A stretch of DNA of 64,000 bases. It comes from Mycobacterium sp. Lineage in GTDB: Bacteria > Actinomycetota > Actinomycetes > Mycobacteriales > Mycobacteriaceae. The stretch lies in NCBI RefSeq assembly GCF_029961025.1, contig NZ_JASBVP010000004.1, forward strand, positions 124,001-188,000, read 5' to 3'. The position numbers and the translations under genes were made by a program. Positions within the stretch are counted from its first letter, which is position 1. Each line of letters opens with the position of its first letter. Shown piece after piece: positions 17,363 to 26,382 of the stretch. The notes beneath the pieces are model-generated. The model was given only the letters and a program-made list of their open reading frames with translations, had not been told where the DNA came from and ran no database searches.

Positions 17363-18145
17363 CTATGGGCCCGAGGACGCAAGGTCGCGGGAGAGGGTGA
17401 GCGCGGCGGTGCGAACGGCGGGCCCGAGTCGCCTAACATTCAGGCGCCCCGCCCATCCGGAGACGGACAACGCCCCCGCGACATCACCGGTGGCGGTGGT
17501 GATCGGGCTGGCGGCGCACACCAGCCCGGCCTGGGATTCCTCATAGTCGTAGGCGATGCCGTGCGCGCGGGTGAACTTGAGAGTGCGTCGCAGCAGGTCG
17601 GGGTTGGTGATGGTGCGCTCCGCCAGGCGTCGCAGCCCGGCGCGCAGCACCGCCTCGGTGACATCGGGATCTGAGAACGCGAGGATGGCCTTGCCGACGG
17701 CGGTCGCGTGCGCGGGAAGCCGTCCACCCACCCGTGACGGCAGTGGTGGAGCGTCGTGGTGGCGAAGAATCTCCACGTAGACCACCTCGGTGCCGTCGAG
17801 GACCGCGAGGTGCACGGTTTGCCTGGTCGCGGCGCGCAGGTCGGCCATGTAGGGCAGCGCGGCCTCCCGGAGATCGAGCTGGCGGGGAACCAATTCCCCC
17901 AGTTCGAACAGCCGCAACCCGAGGACCAGCCCCTCGCTGCGGCGCTCCAGCAGGCCATGCCGGGTCAACTCAGCGGTCAGCCGGTGCACGGTGGATTTGG
18001 CCAGCCCGGTGCGCCGGGCCAGCTCGGATATTCCCAGCGGTCGTCGGTCGCGGTCGAAGGCCGAGAGGATGGCCGTCGCGCGGGCCAGCACCGACGGAGC
18101 GGAATCGTCTCCTTCGTGCCGCCCAGTGGAACGCATGACTTGCAT
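17363..18145 (-). CDS. IclR-family transcriptional regulator (first copy)
   Basis: Regulator of 260 aa with an N-terminal winged HTH (LGISELARRTGLAKSTVHRLTAEL, about residues 37-60) and the C-terminal effector domain (QTVHLAVLDGTEVVYVE, LPAHATAVGKAILAF, GIAYDYEESQAGLVCAASPI). IclR proteins control aromatic acid pathways as activators or repressors by binding palindromes in the divergent promoter. Here the divergent partner is the lower meta-pathway operon starting at 18275, with a candidate operator in the 129-base gap. ATG 18145 and ATG 18136 are both possible starts. Confidence 0.86.
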   Translation of the reverse strand: MQVMRSTGRHEGDDSAPSVLARATAILSAFDRDRRPLGISELARRTGLAKSTVHRLTAELTRHGLLERRSEGLVLGLRLFELGELVPRQLDLREAALPYMADLRAATRQTVHLAVLDGTEVVYVEILRHHDAPPLPSRVGGRLPAHATAVGKAILAFSDPDVTEAVLRAGLRRLAERTITNPDLLRRTLKFTRAHGIAYDYEESQAGLVCAASPITTATGDVAGALSVSGWAGRLNVRRLGPAVRTAALTLSRDLASSGP

Positions 18146-18183
18146 TGTGCCGCGCCGAAGACGAGTGTCAAGTGATCGCGGGC

Positions 18184-18200
18184 GTTCCGCGCTCGCGAAC
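18184..18200. promoter_or_regulatory. GTTCC-N7-CGAAC palindrome, copy 2 (one mismatch)
   Basis: Same spacing as the other copies, with one changed base in the right arm. A slightly larger inverted repeat, GCGTTC/GAACGC, spans 18182-18202. It lies in the divergent promoter between the IclR gene and the lower-pathway operon, a typical operator position. Confidence 0.5.
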
Positions 18201-18274
18201 GCGTAGCCGGCACGAAGGTCGACGGCGATAGCGTTTGGGCCAGCGATGTGGGCCAGGAAGACAGGCGGTAGACG

Positions 18275-19096
18275 ATGACACCGAGCGACGACGCTAACCG
18301 CCGGGCGCGGGCCGAGGCGGTCGAGCTGTTACTGGCCGCCTACCGCAGCGGCGAGCCGATCGACCCGCTGACCGACCGCTTCCCCGGGCTGACCGTCGAC
18401 GACGCCTACGCGATTCAGGTGGGTCAGGTGCAGCGGTGGACGGCCGACGGCGCCGTCATCAAAGGGCACAAGGTGGGCTTGAGCTCGGCGGCCATGCAGC
18501 GTCAGCTGGGGGTCGACCAGCCCGACTTCGGCCATCTCACCGACGCCATGTTTTTCCTCGAGTCGCAGCCCATCGATTCTTCGGTGTTTCTGGCGCCGAA
18601 GGTGGAGCCCGAGCTTGCGTTCGTTTTGGGCAGGTCGCTGGCCGGACCGGGGGTGACGGTGGCCGAGGCGATGGCCGCGGTGGCATTCGTGACCCCGGCG
18701 CTGGAGATCATCGACTCCCGGATCCGCGATTGGAAGATCAAGCTGGTGGACACCATCGCCGACAACGCGTCCTCGGGCGGTGTGGTGCTGGGCAGCAGCG
18801 CCGTCCCGTTGTCGCAGGTCGATGTCCGGTTGACCGGCGGGGTGATCTACCGCAACGGGGAGCTGGTGGGATCCGGGGCCGGCGGCGCGGTGCTGGGGTC
18901 CCCGCTGAACGCGCTGGTGTGGCTGGCCAACATCCTCGGGGCGCGCGGCGTGGTGTTGGAAGCCGGTCATGTGGTGCTGCCGGGCTCGATCACGGCGGCG
19001 GTGCCGGTGGCCGCGGGGGACGTGGTGACGACGGCTTTCGCCGGACTGGGCTCGGTGACGGCGCGGTTTTCCAAGAAGGGCGGTGGACTGCAGTGA
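18275..19096 (+). CDS. dmpE: 2-Hydroxypenta-2,4-dienoate (2-oxopent-4-enoate) hydratase
   Basis: Hydratase of the fumarylacetoacetate-hydrolase-like MhpD/DmpE family, 273 aa. It adds water to 2-hydroxypenta-2,4-dienoate to give 4-hydroxy-2-oxovalerate in the lower meta pathway. Conserved stretches are [19 protein letters not shown], the metal-binding [21 protein letters not shown] and [11 protein letters not shown]. It is the first gene of an operon in the order hydratase, acetaldehyde dehydrogenase, aldolase, decarboxylase, tautomerase, semialdehyde dehydrogenase, matching dmpEFGHI. It shares its fold with the decarboxylase at 21101; gene order is what tells the two apart. Confidence 0.85.
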   Translation: MTPSDDANRRARAEAVELLLAAYRSGEPIDPLTDRFPGLTVDDAYAIQVGQVQRWTADGAVIKGHKVGLSSAAMQRQLGVDQPDFGHLTDAMFFLESQPIDSSVFLAPKVEPELAFVLGRSLAGPGVTVAEAMAAVAFVTPALEIIDSRIRDWKIKLVDTIADNASSGGVVLGSSAVPLSQVDVRLTGGVIYRNGELVGSGAGGAVLGSPLNALVWLANILGARGVVLEAGHVVLPGSITAAVPVAAGDVVTTAFAGLGSVTARFSKKGGGLQ

Positions 19097-20007
19097 CGGC
19101 GGTGGGCAACGCGTCTTGCAAAGCGACTGCGGCGATCGTCGGGCCGGGCAACATCGGCACCGACTTACTGGCGAAACTGCAGCGCAGCGAGCACATCGAG
19201 GTGCGGTACATGGTCGGGGTGGATCCGGCTTCCGAGGGTCTGGCGCGCGCGGCCCGGCTGGGCGTGCAGACCTCTGCGGCCGGAGTGGACTGGCTGTTGG
19301 CGCAGCAACCGCCGGACCTGGTTTTCGAGGCCACCAGCGCCAAGGCGCACGCCGCCAACGCGGTTCGCTACGCCGAGGCCGGCATTCAGGCGATTGACCT
19401 GACCCCGGCGGCGGTGGGGCCATTCGTGTGCCCCCCGGTGAACCTGCCCACCCATATCGACGCGCCGAACGTCAACATGATCACCTGCGGGGGTCAGGCC
19501 ACCATCCCCATCGTCGCCGCGGTGTCGCGGGTGACTCCGGTGCCGTATGCGGAGATCGTGGCGTCGATCGCCTCGCGGTCGGCCGGGCCGGGAACCCGGG
19601 CGAACATCGACGAGTTCACCGAGACCACCGCCAAGGCGATCGAAAGTGTCGGCGGGGCGGCTCGCGGCAAGGCGATCATCATTCTCAACCCGGCCAAACC
19701 GCCGATGATCATGCGGGACACCGTTTTCTGCGCGATCGATCCGGATGCCGACCGCGACGCGATTAGCGAGTCGATTCACCGGATGGTCACCGAGGTGCGC
19801 CGCTACGTGCCGGGCTACACGCTGCGCGCCGACCCGCAATTCGACGACCCCCGCGATGGCTGGAACGGCCGTGCCCGGGTGGGTGTCTTTTTGGAGGTCC
19901 GCGGAAACGGTGACTACCTGCCCGAGTGGGCGGGCAACTTGGACATCATGACAGCCGCCGCCGCACGGGTGGGCGAGCTGTTGGCGGCAGCGAAGGTGGC
20001 GATCTGA
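19093..20007 (+). CDS. dmpF: Acetaldehyde dehydrogenase, acylating
   Basis: Converts acetaldehyde plus CoA and NAD to acetyl-CoA; 304 aa, the usual length for DmpF/MhpF/HsaG. The N-terminal nucleotide motif [13 protein letters not shown], the catalytic Cys in [14 protein letters not shown] and the C-terminal [20 protein letters not shown] are all conserved. GTG 19093 overlaps the hydratase stop, which fixes the start; upstream in-frame codons lie inside the hydratase gene. In this family the enzyme forms a channelling complex with the aldolase encoded next, whose ATG shares a base with this stop codon. Confidence 0.92.
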   Translation: MTAVGNASCKATAAIVGPGNIGTDLLAKLQRSEHIEVRYMVGVDPASEGLARAARLGVQTSAAGVDWLLAQQPPDLVFEATSAKAHAANAVRYAEAGIQAIDLTPAAVGPFVCPPVNLPTHIDAPNVNMITCGGQATIPIVAAVSRVTPVPYAEIVASIASRSAGPGTRANIDEFTETTAKAIESVGGAARGKAIIILNPAKPPMIMRDTVFCAIDPDADRDAISESIHRMVTEVRRYVPGYTLRADPQFDDPRDGWNGRARVGVFLEVRGNGDYLPEWAGNLDIMTAAAARVGELLAAAKVAI

Positions 20008-21104
20008 TGAGCGGGCAGGACACCGGCCAAATCCAGGACACCGGCCAAGTCCAGGACACCGGCCAAATCCCGGACACCGGCCAAATCGATGTGCGGATCA
20101 CCGACACCACGCTGCGCGACGGCAGTCACGCGATGGCGCACCGGTTTACCGAACGGCAGGTGCGTGACGTGGTGCGGGCGCTGGACCGCGCGGGTGTGCG
20201 CGTCATCGAGGTGACCCACGGGGACGGCCTGGGGGGATCCACGTTCAACTACGGCTTTTCCGGTGAGGATGAAATCAAGCTGGTCGCCGCGGCCGCGGAC
20301 GAGGCGGAAAACGCGCGCATCGCGGTGCTGCTGTTGCCCGGTGTCGGCACGGTGGCCGACTTGCGGCAAGCCTACGACGCCGGGGCCAGAGTGGCGCGCA
20401 TCGCCACCCACTGCACCGAGGCCGACGTGTCGATCCAGCATTTCGGGGCCGCCCGGGACCTCGGCATGGAGACCGTCGGTTTTTTGATGCTCTCGCACAT
20501 GATCGAGCCCGCCGAGCTCGCGGCGCAGGCCGAAATCATGGTCGACGCCGGCTGCCAGTGCGTGTACGTCGTCGACTCCGCCGGTGCGCTGCTGCCCGAC
20601 GATGCGCGGGCGCGGGTGGCGGCGCTGGTCGGTCGGATCGGCGACCGGGCCGAGGTCGGCCTGCACGGCCACCAGAACCTGTGCCTGGGGGTGGCCAACT
20701 CGCTGGCCGCCTACCAGGCCGGCGCCCGGCAGATCGACGGCACGCTGTGCGCGCTGGGCGCCGGGGCGGGTAACTCGCCGACGGAGGTGCTCGCGGCGGT
20801 GTTCGCGAAACTGGGTGTGCGAACCGGGCTGGATCTGCCCGGGCTGCTCGCCGCGGCCGCGGAGGTGGCGCTGCCGTTCATTCCGCGGCTGCCGTGGGCC
20901 GAGCGCAACGCCATCGTGCAGGGCTATGCGGGGGTGTATTCGTCGTTTCTGCTGCACGCCGAACGTGCCGCGGAGCGTTACCGGGTGCCCGCGCACGAGA
21001 TTCTGCAGCGGGTCGGCGAAGCCGGGTACGTCGGCGGCCAGGAGGACATGATCATCGACATCGCGCTGCAGCTGGCGGCCGAGCGCGGGGAGGGTGCGGC
21101 ATGA
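20007..21104 (+). CDS. dmpG: 4-Hydroxy-2-oxovalerate aldolase with N-terminal repeat
   Basis: DRE-TIM metallolyase of 365 aa that splits 4-hydroxy-2-oxovalerate into pyruvate and acetaldehyde. The conserved core starts at [19 protein letters not shown] and includes [41 protein letters not shown] and the metal-binding [15 protein letters not shown]. It partners the acylating dehydrogenase just upstream. Oddly, the first 27 residues are four copies of a six-residue unit (QDTGQI and variants) placed before the catalytic domain; this extension is not a family feature that I know of. Confidence 0.92.
   Translation: MSGQDTGQIQDTGQVQDTGQIPDTGQIDVRITDTTLRDGSHAMAHRFTERQVRDVVRALDRAGVRVIEVTHGDGLGGSTFNYGFSGEDEIKLVAAAADEAENARIAVLLLPGVGTVADLRQAYDAGARVARIATHCTEADVSIQHFGAARDLGMETVGFLMLSHMIEPAELAAQAEIMVDAGCQCVYVVDSAGALLPDDARARVAALVGRIGDRAEVGLHGHQNLCLGVANSLAAYQAGARQIDGTLCALGAGAGNSPTEVLAAVFAKLGVRTGLDLPGLLAAAAEVALPFIPRLPWAERNAIVQGYAGVYSSFLLHAERAAERYRVPAHEILQRVGEAGYVGGQEDMIIDIALQLAAERGEGAA
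20016..20087 (+). repeat. Four tandem 18-bp repeats inside the aldolase gene
   Basis: CAGGACACCGGCCAAATC occurs four times head to tail (20016, 20034, 20052, 20070) with single-base changes in the second and fourth copies. Each unit is six codons, so the frame is kept and the protein gains QDTGQI-type repeats. The near identity implies recent expansion. Confidence 0.9.
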
Positions 21105-21883
21105 CCGAATGGGATGTGGCGCGGGCGGCGACGGTGCTGCTGGAGGCCGAGGCCGCGCGTGCCGACCGCGGTCCGGTCACCGCGGAGTGGCCCGGGCTGG
21201 ATCTGGAGACCGCGTATCGGGTGCAAGACGAGATCGTGTGCCGCAAGGTCGAGTCGGGGCAGCACATTGTCGGGGTGAAGCTCGGGTTGACCTCGCGCGC
21301 CAAGCAGCAGCGCATGGGGATAGACTCGCCGCTCACCGCCTGGCTGACCGACCGGATGGCGCTGCCGGTGGGTGCGCCGCTGGTGGTCGGGCAGCTGATT
21401 CATCCACGGGTGGAGCCGGAGATCGTGTTCGTGCTCGGCCAGCGACTGGCCGGGCCCGGCGTCACCGCGGCGCGGGCGATGGAGGCGGTGTCGCACGTGT
21501 ACGGCGGGTTGGAGATCATCGACAGCCGCTACACCGACTTCAAGTTCACCCTGCCCGACGTGGTGGCCGACAACGCCTCCTCGGCGCTTTTCGTCGTCGG
21601 GGGAGTGGCCCGCAGGCCCGACGAGGTGGACCTGGCGCTGGAAGCGTGCCTGTTAGCGGTGGACGGTGACGTCGTCGACTCGGCCACCGGCGCCGCGGTG
21701 CAGGGCCATCCGGGTGAGGCCCTGGCGCTGGCGGCCAATGCGCTGGCCAAGCGCCAGCAGGCGCTGGAGCCGGGATGGGTGGTGTTGACCGGGGGCCTCA
21801 CCGATGCCGTGCCCGTCTGGCCGGGCAGCCGGGTCAGCGCCGAGTTCTCCAGCCTGGGCGCGGTCACCCTGAGGTGCGAGTGA
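21101..21883 (+). CDS. dmpH: 4-Oxalocrotonate decarboxylase
   Basis: Protein of 260 aa, homologous to the hydratase at 18275 but placed in the DmpH position. It decarboxylates 2-oxo-3-hexenedioate to 2-hydroxypenta-2,4-dienoate in the oxalocrotonate branch. Shared features are [44 protein letters not shown] and [15 protein letters not shown] 21101 overlaps the aldolase stop. DmpH and DmpE normally form a complex. The roles of the two paralogues could in principle be swapped; the adjacent tautomerase and semialdehyde dehydrogenase genes support this assignment. Confidence 0.83.
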   Translation: MTEWDVARAATVLLEAEAARADRGPVTAEWPGLDLETAYRVQDEIVCRKVESGQHIVGVKLGLTSRAKQQRMGIDSPLTAWLTDRMALPVGAPLVVGQLIHPRVEPEIVFVLGQRLAGPGVTAARAMEAVSHVYGGLEIIDSRYTDFKFTLPDVVADNASSALFVVGGVARRPDEVDLALEACLLAVDGDVVDSATGAAVQGHPGEALALAANALAKRQQALEPGWVVLTGGLTDAVPVWPGSRVSAEFSSLGAVTLRCE

Positions 21884-21884
21884 C

Positions 21885-22094
21885 ATGCCGCTGGTGGAAA
21901 TCACGCTGGTCGAGGGCCGCCGCGCCGAGCAGATCCGGGCCCTGCTGGCCGAGGTGCATGCCGCGGTGCACCGGGCGATCGGGGCACCGGAGGCCAGCAT
22001 CCGGGTGGTGGTGCGCGAGGTTCCGGCCACGCATTTCTCGGCCGGCGGGGTGACCCTGGCCGAACGCGCTGCGATGACATCGAAGGAGACCTGA
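21885..22094 (+). CDS. dmpI: 4-Oxalocrotonate tautomerase
   Basis: Very small enzyme (69 aa) that isomerises 2-hydroxymuconate to 2-oxo-3-hexenedioate. After removal of the initiator Met it begins with the catalytic Pro1 (PLVEITLVEGR). Arg11 and Arg39 fall at the expected catalytic positions. The gene starts one base after the decarboxylase stop and is followed five bases later by the semialdehyde dehydrogenase, completing the oxalocrotonate branch. The C-terminal 10 residues extend slightly beyond the 62-residue Pseudomonas enzyme. Confidence 0.9.
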   Translation: MPLVEITLVEGRRAEQIRALLAEVHAAVHRAIGAPEASIRVVVREVPATHFSAGGVTLAERAAMTSKET

Positions 22095-22099
22095 GGAAC

Positions 22100-23536
22100 A
22101 TGGAATTTTTCGGGCACATCATCGACGGTGAAGAGGTCAAGTCGGCCTCCGGGGCGACGTTCGCCTCGATCGACCCCTACACCCGTCGCCCGTGGGCGGA
22201 AGCCGCGCTCGGCGACACCACCGACGCCGATCGTGCGGTGGCCGCGGCGCGGCACGCGTTTGACTCCGGGCCGTGGCCGCGGATGGGATACGCCGCGCGC
22301 GGCCGAATCTTGCACCGGTTGGCCGACCTGATCGAGGAGCACGCCGACGAGCTGGGCATGGCCGACACCCGCGACATGGGTAAACCGATCAGCCAGTCAC
22401 GCGGCAACGATGTGCCCCGTGCCGCGCTGAACTTCCGGTTCTTCGCCGACCACGCGCGGCTGGCCACCGCGGACGTGTTCCCCATGGACTCGGGGCATCA
22501 TGCCTACACCCGGTTCGAGCCGGCCGGTGTGGTGGCGGCCATTGCGCCGTGGAATTTTCCCTTGATGCTGGAAACCTGGAAGGTTGCCCCCGCCCTGGCG
22601 TGGGGAAACACCGTGGTGCTCAAGCCCGCCGAGGACACCCCCGCCTCGGCCACTATCCTGGGTCGGCTCGCGGTGGAAGCCGGAATGCCGCCGGGCGTGT
22701 TGAACGTCGTGCACGGCTATGGACCGGACTCCGTCGGGCAGGCGCTCACCGAACACCCCGACGTCGACCGAATCACCTTTACCGGTGAATCCGGAACCGG
22801 CCGGGCCATCGCCCGGGCGGCCGCGGCCAACCTGACGCCGGTGAGCCTGGAGCTCGGGGGGAAGGGCGCGAACGTGGTGTTCGCCGACGCCGACCTGGAC
22901 ACCGCCGTGGAATGGTCGATCAAGGCGATCTTCACCAACACCGGTCAGGTGTGCCTGGCCGGGTCTCGGCTGTATGTGCAGCGCGACGTCTACGATGAGT
23001 TTCTGAGCCGGTTCACCGCCGCGGCCGAAGCCATGATCATCGGGGATCCGAAGCAGGAGAGCACCCAAATCGGCCCGCTGGCCTCCGAGGAGCACTACCG
23101 CAAGGTGCGCGGCTACGTCGACACCATCGAGTCCGAGGGCGGCTCCGTCGTCACCGGGGGGCTCGGCGAGGGCTGGGGGGTGCGTCCCACCGTGGTGACC
23201 GGACTGGGTCAGCAGGCCCGCTGCAGCCGGGAGGAGATCTTCGGCCCGGTGGCGGTGGTGATGCCGTTTGACACCGAGGCCGACGCGGTCCGGTTGGCCA
23301 ACGACACCCGCTACGGCTTGAACGCGATGCTGTTCACCGAGAATGTGCATCGCGCCCACCGGGTGTCGGCGGCGCTGCGGGCCGGCACGGTGTGGGTGAA
23401 CTGCTTTTTCATCCGCGATCTGCGGGCCCCGTTCGGCGGGGTCGGGGACTCCGGCATCGGCCGGGAGGGCGGCAACTTCAGCCGCGAGTTCTTCACCGAA
23501 CCCAAGGCGGTGGTGATGCAGATCCAGGCGGGCTAA
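22100..23536 (+). CDS. dmpC: 2-Hydroxymuconic semialdehyde dehydrogenase (copy 1)
   Basis: NAD-dependent aldehyde dehydrogenase of 478 aa that oxidises 2-hydroxymuconic semialdehyde, the catechol meta-cleavage product, to 2-hydroxymuconate. Motifs are APWNFPLMLETWK, ELGGKGANVVFADADLD, catalytic Cys in NTGQVCLAGSR, EEIFGPVAVV and the HMSD-type NCFFIRDLRAPFGGVGDSG. A second gene of very similar sequence lies at 40460. It closes the lower-pathway operon, and its stop is nine bases from the stop of the convergent IclR gene. Confidence 0.88.
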   Translation: MEFFGHIIDGEEVKSASGATFASIDPYTRRPWAEAALGDTTDADRAVAAARHAFDSGPWPRMGYAARGRILHRLADLIEEHADELGMADTRDMGKPISQSRGNDVPRAALNFRFFADHARLATADVFPMDSGHHAYTRFEPAGVVAAIAPWNFPLMLETWKVAPALAWGNTVVLKPAEDTPASATILGRLAVEAGMPPGVLNVVHGYGPDSVGQALTEHPDVDRITFTGESGTGRAIARAAAANLTPVSLELGGKGANVVFADADLDTAVEWSIKAIFTNTGQVCLAGSRLYVQRDVYDEFLSRFTAAAEAMIIGDPKQESTQIGPLASEEHYRKVRGYVDTIESEGGSVVTGGLGEGWGVRPTVVTGLGQQARCSREEIFGPVAVVMPFDTEADAVRLANDTRYGLNAMLFTENVHRAHRVSAALRAGTVWVNCFFIRDLRAPFGGVGDSGIGREGGNFSREFFTEPKAVVMQIQAG

Positions 23537-23545
23537 CCCTGGGGC

Positions 23546-24343
23546 TTACCCGCCCCGCCCCGGCGGGACGGCCCTGATGGTGCGGGAAATCGCCGCGGCG
23601 GTCATCAGCAGGGGCTCGACATAGCGGCGCAGCTCGTCTTTTCGGTCCTGTGGGAGCCGACGCACGGTGCCGACGGCCGCCACGACCAGCCCGCATTTGC
23701 CGCGCACCGGCACGGCGAGCGATCCGAGACCGTATTCGCGCTCGTTTACGGTCTGGGCCCATCCGCGTGCCCGAACCAGGCGCAGTTCGCGCCGAAACTG
23801 GGTCGGATCGACAATGGTCTGCGGTGTCCGGGCGTCGAAATGATGCCCCGCCAGGAGGGCCTCCAACGTGGCGTCGGGCAGGTACGCCATGATCGCTTTG
23901 CCGCAGCTGGAGTAATGGGCGGGCATCCGGGCCTCGTGCGTGACCGCCCGGTAGCGGCCGCCGTGGTTTGCCAGTTGCTCGACATACACCACCTCGCTGC
24001 CCTCCAGCACGCCCAGATGCACGGTCTGACCGATGCGCTGGTGCAGGTGCACCAAGTTGGGCATCACCGCCTCATGCAGCCGCAGCGGTGCGGTGGCGGC
24101 CGTGGCGAGGTCAATGGAGGTCAGGGTGAGCCGATAGGTGCGGGATACCGGGTCGTGCTCCAGCAGATGCTCGGCAACGAGCGCGGTGAGGATGCGGTGC
24201 ACGGTGCTCTTGCTCAGGCCGAGCTCGCGACTGAGTTCGGTCACTCCCCGCGGACCGGGGTGATGGCCGAACGCCATGAGCACCCGGGCGGTGTTGCGCG
24301 CGGAGGACATCCGCTCCCCGGTGCTCTCCGGGGAGCCGGTCAC
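23546..24343 (-). CDS. IclR-family transcriptional regulator (second copy)
   Basis: IclR protein of 265 aa (254 if it starts at Met12). The HTH is RGVTELSRELGLSKSTVHRILTAL; the effector domain carries QTVHLGVLEGSEVVYVEQ, PAHYSSCGKAIMAYL and VNEREYGLGSLAVPVRG. The GTG start overlaps the stop of the unrecognised gene upstream (GTGA), so the two are co-transcribed. The pair diverges from the phenol hydroxylase operon at 25342, where two copies of the GTTCC-N7-GGAAC-type palindrome are found, so it probably controls that operon. Confidence 0.86.
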   Translation of the reverse strand: MTGSPESTGERMSSARNTARVLMAFGHHPGPRGVTELSRELGLSKSTVHRILTALVAEHLLEHDPVSRTYRLTLTSIDLATAATAPLRLHEAVMPNLVHLHQRIGQTVHLGVLEGSEVVYVEQLANHGGRYRAVTHEARMPAHYSSCGKAIMAYLPDATLEALLAGHHFDARTPQTIVDPTQFRRELRLVRARGWAQTVNEREYGLGSLAVPVRGKCGLVVAAVGTVRRLPQDRKDELRRYVEPLLMTAAAISRTIRAVPPGRGG

Positions 24344-25074
24344 CGTGGCACCGGACCGTGGGCACGCAGGGCGGCCAACACGGCACGACGAAGCACCACC
24401 GGATCCGGCGGCTGGTCGGCGGCGAGCTCGGCGACCCTGGCGTCCCCTGGTGCCAGTGCCAGGGCGAGCAGCCGCTGGCAGTGGCGCAGGCCCGCGATCG
24501 TCGCCGCCTCCATCTCATCGACGAGGTCTTCGCGCCCCCGGGCGCAGCGGCGCATCGCCGCGAAATCGATCACCGCCGCGGCATGACTGTGTGCCAGCCC
24601 CGCACCGAAATGCTCGGCCCGATGGTAGTCCAGTGTCGCGCCCTGCTGCACCACGAGGTGATACAGCGTGGCACCGACGCCCAGCACCCGCCGGACCCCG
24701 TCGACCGCCGGTTGCGTCGACTCGTCGAGCGTGGTAAGCGCGGGCAGGATAGTTGCATCGTAGAAACGGAGCGTCCACGACAGCGGCGGTGCCGAACCGC
24801 TGGCTTCGATGATTTCGTCGTCGCCGGTGCCCAGGTGGTCGTGGGTGGCGAGCAGGTGCAGATGGTGCAGCCCGACCGCGGCGACCTCGAAGGGACCGCC
24901 GGAGACCAGCGGCAGACGCCGACGGGCCGCCGGCGGGAGCGATCGCAGCTCGGTGGCGTACGCGCGATGAATCGCAGTGACGAAACCCGCCGTTGCCCGG
25001 CGCATTCGCTGGGCCTCGCGACCCGCCCCAGCTTCCACGACTTTCAGGCTATGCAGCGCGCGGCGGGCACACAT
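24340..25074 (-). CDS. Unrecognised protein co-translated with IclR
   Basis: Open frame of 244 aa (221 from Met24) that I do not recognise. It is rich in Ala, Leu, Arg and His and looks all-helical, with several His-rich stretches (GLHHLHLLATHDHLG, LAHSHAAAV) that could bind a metal. No signal peptide or membrane span is evident. Its stop overlaps the GTG of the IclR gene by four bases, which argues that it is really translated and acts with that regulator, perhaps as a sensor or accessory enzyme. A long plus-strand frame overlaps it, so coding is likely but not proven. Confidence 0.5.
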   Translation of the reverse strand: MCARRALHSLKVVEAGAGREAQRMRRATAGFVTAIHRAYATELRSLPPAARRRLPLVSGGPFEVAAVGLHHLHLLATHDHLGTGDDEIIEASGSAPPLSWTLRFYDATILPALTTLDESTQPAVDGVRRVLGVGATLYHLVVQQGATLDYHRAEHFGAGLAHSHAAAVIDFAAMRRCARGREDLVDEMEAATIAGLRHCQRLLALALAPGDARVAELAADQPPDPVVLRRAVLAALRAHGPVPR

Positions 25075-25078
25075 CGCT

Positions 25079-25095
25079 GTTCCGCGATGCAGAAC
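25079..25095. promoter_or_regulatory. GTTCC-N7-AGAAC palindrome, copy 3 (one mismatch)
   Basis: Shares the core TTCCGC-N-ATGC-N-GAA with the copy 110 bases further on. It lies at the start of the leftward unrecognised gene, so binding here could control that gene and its IclR partner. Confidence 0.5.
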
Positions 25096-25188
25096 AACGG
25101 ATTCCGTTCGGAGTCGCCGGCGCCGGGGGCGGTGCCCCGTCAGGCAATAAACCCAAAACCGCCGGGCCTCCCGGCGGGATCTTGCATG

Positions 25189-25205
25189 ATTCCGCTATGC
25201 GGAAC
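25189..25205. promoter_or_regulatory. ATTCC-N7-GGAAC palindrome, copy 4 (one mismatch)
   Basis: The inner 15 bases TTCCGCTATGCGGAA are a perfect inverted repeat around TAT. It lies 137 bases before the phenol hydroxylase dmpL start, with copy 3 exactly 110 bases upstream. Two sites in one divergent promoter suggest cooperative binding or looping. Confidence 0.6.
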
Positions 25206-25341
25206 ATTTCGTTGTGAAACCCCGCGGCGTGGCGCATGGTGGGGTCGTGGCGGACACCACACTAACTGCGAAACCCGCAGACGAACTCCGGGAACCCCGC
25301 GCTCGGTGGGGCCGGCCGGTTCGGCGCCGAAAGGAGAGCTG

Positions 25342-26382
25342 ATGGTCGGATACGAAATACGAACCCAGGCGGTCGAGCCGATCCGCAACACCTTTCAAAA
25401 CCTGATCGACCGGTTCGGCGACAAGCCGGCAACCCGGTATCAGGAAGGCACCTACAACATGCAGGCGATGGAGAATTTCCATTACCGGCCGCTGTGGGAC
25501 CCGCAGCATGAGATCTACGATCCCGACTACTCGGCGGTGAAGCTTGCCGACCCGTATAGCTACACCGACCCCAGGCAGTACTATTACGCGACCTATGTGG
25601 CCAACCGGGCCGCTCACTACGAAGCCTTCGCCAACGACCTGAAATACATCGAGCAGCGCGAGCTGTTCGACAGGCTCCCAGAGAACTGGCACGCGTTCGT
25701 GGCCCACGCGATTGTGCCGTTGCGGCATTACGAATCGGGCGCCCAGCTGGCCTTCATCAACGGCGCCCGGTTCGCGTGGGGCACGGCGGTGGCCCAGCCG
25801 GCGGCTTACGCGGCCATGGACCGGGTGGGCAACGCTCAGCTGCTGAGCCTGATCGGCCTGGCGATGGGCGGGGGAGCGGGCGACAAACTCGCCGAGGCCA
25901 AGCGGTTCTGGCTGGAGCAGCCCAGCCTGCAGGCGCTGCGGGAACTCACCGAGCAGGCGCTCGTCGAGCCCGACTGGGTCAGCGGGGTGCTCGCGATCGA
26001 ATTGACCGACGCGCAACTGTATCCGTTGCTGTTCCGGCACACCGACGATCGCGCGCTGTTCCGCGGTGCGATGGCCTACAGCCTGCTCGCCCAGCACTTC
26101 AGCCGGTGGTATGCCGACCATCAGAAATGGCTGATGGCGTTGCTCAAGGCGTGGGTGGAGGATCCTTCATACGGCAGCGCGAACCGTAAAGCGCTGGGCG
26201 CCATGGCAGACCGGTGGTATCCGCAGGCGCGGGAGGCGGTGCGCCGCCTGGCCGAGGGAATTGAAACCAACTTCGCCTCGACCTCGATCATGTCCGCCGC
26301 CACCCGTTACGCCTCCGAGCTGGCGGCAAGCCTGGAGAAGATCGGCGTTCCCGTCACCGCGCCGGGCGGAGTGCGAGCATGA
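25342..26382 (+). CDS. dmpL: Phenol hydroxylase beta-type subunit (DmpL/P1)
   Basis: Structural beta subunit (346 aa) of a group 1 soluble di-iron monooxygenase that hydroxylates phenols to catechols. The family pattern YYYATYVANRAAHYEAFAN, the RLPENWHAFVAHAIVPLRHYESGAQ segment and HFSRWYADHQKWL are visible. The start is ATG 25342 with AAAGGAG five bases upstream; the frame is open far upstream, but that part is antisense to the IclR pair. It opens a long operon. There is no DmpK-like small subunit gene in front of it. Confidence 0.9.
   Translation: MVGYEIRTQAVEPIRNTFQNLIDRFGDKPATRYQEGTYNMQAMENFHYRPLWDPQHEIYDPDYSAVKLADPYSYTDPRQYYYATYVANRAAHYEAFANDLKYIEQRELFDRLPENWHAFVAHAIVPLRHYESGAQLAFINGARFAWGTAVAQPAAYAAMDRVGNAQLLSLIGLAMGGGAGDKLAEAKRFWLEQPSLQALRELTEQALVEPDWVSGVLAIELTDAQLYPLLFRHTDDRALFRGAMAYSLLAQHFSRWYADHQKWLMALLKAWVEDPSYGSANRKALGAMADRWYPQAREAVRRLAEGIETNFASTSIMSAATRYASELAASLEKIGVPVTAPGGVRA

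Noticed and set aside
18275..21883. The two hydratase-fold genes as a simple tandem duplication
   Set aside because: Their sequences are clearly diverged and they occupy the separate DmpE and DmpH positions of a standard lower pathway.
24358..25341. Plus-strand N-terminal extension of the phenol hydroxylase beta subunit
   Set aside because: The frame is open but has no homologous content, lies antisense to the unrecognised gene, and a strong ribosome site points to ATG 25342.
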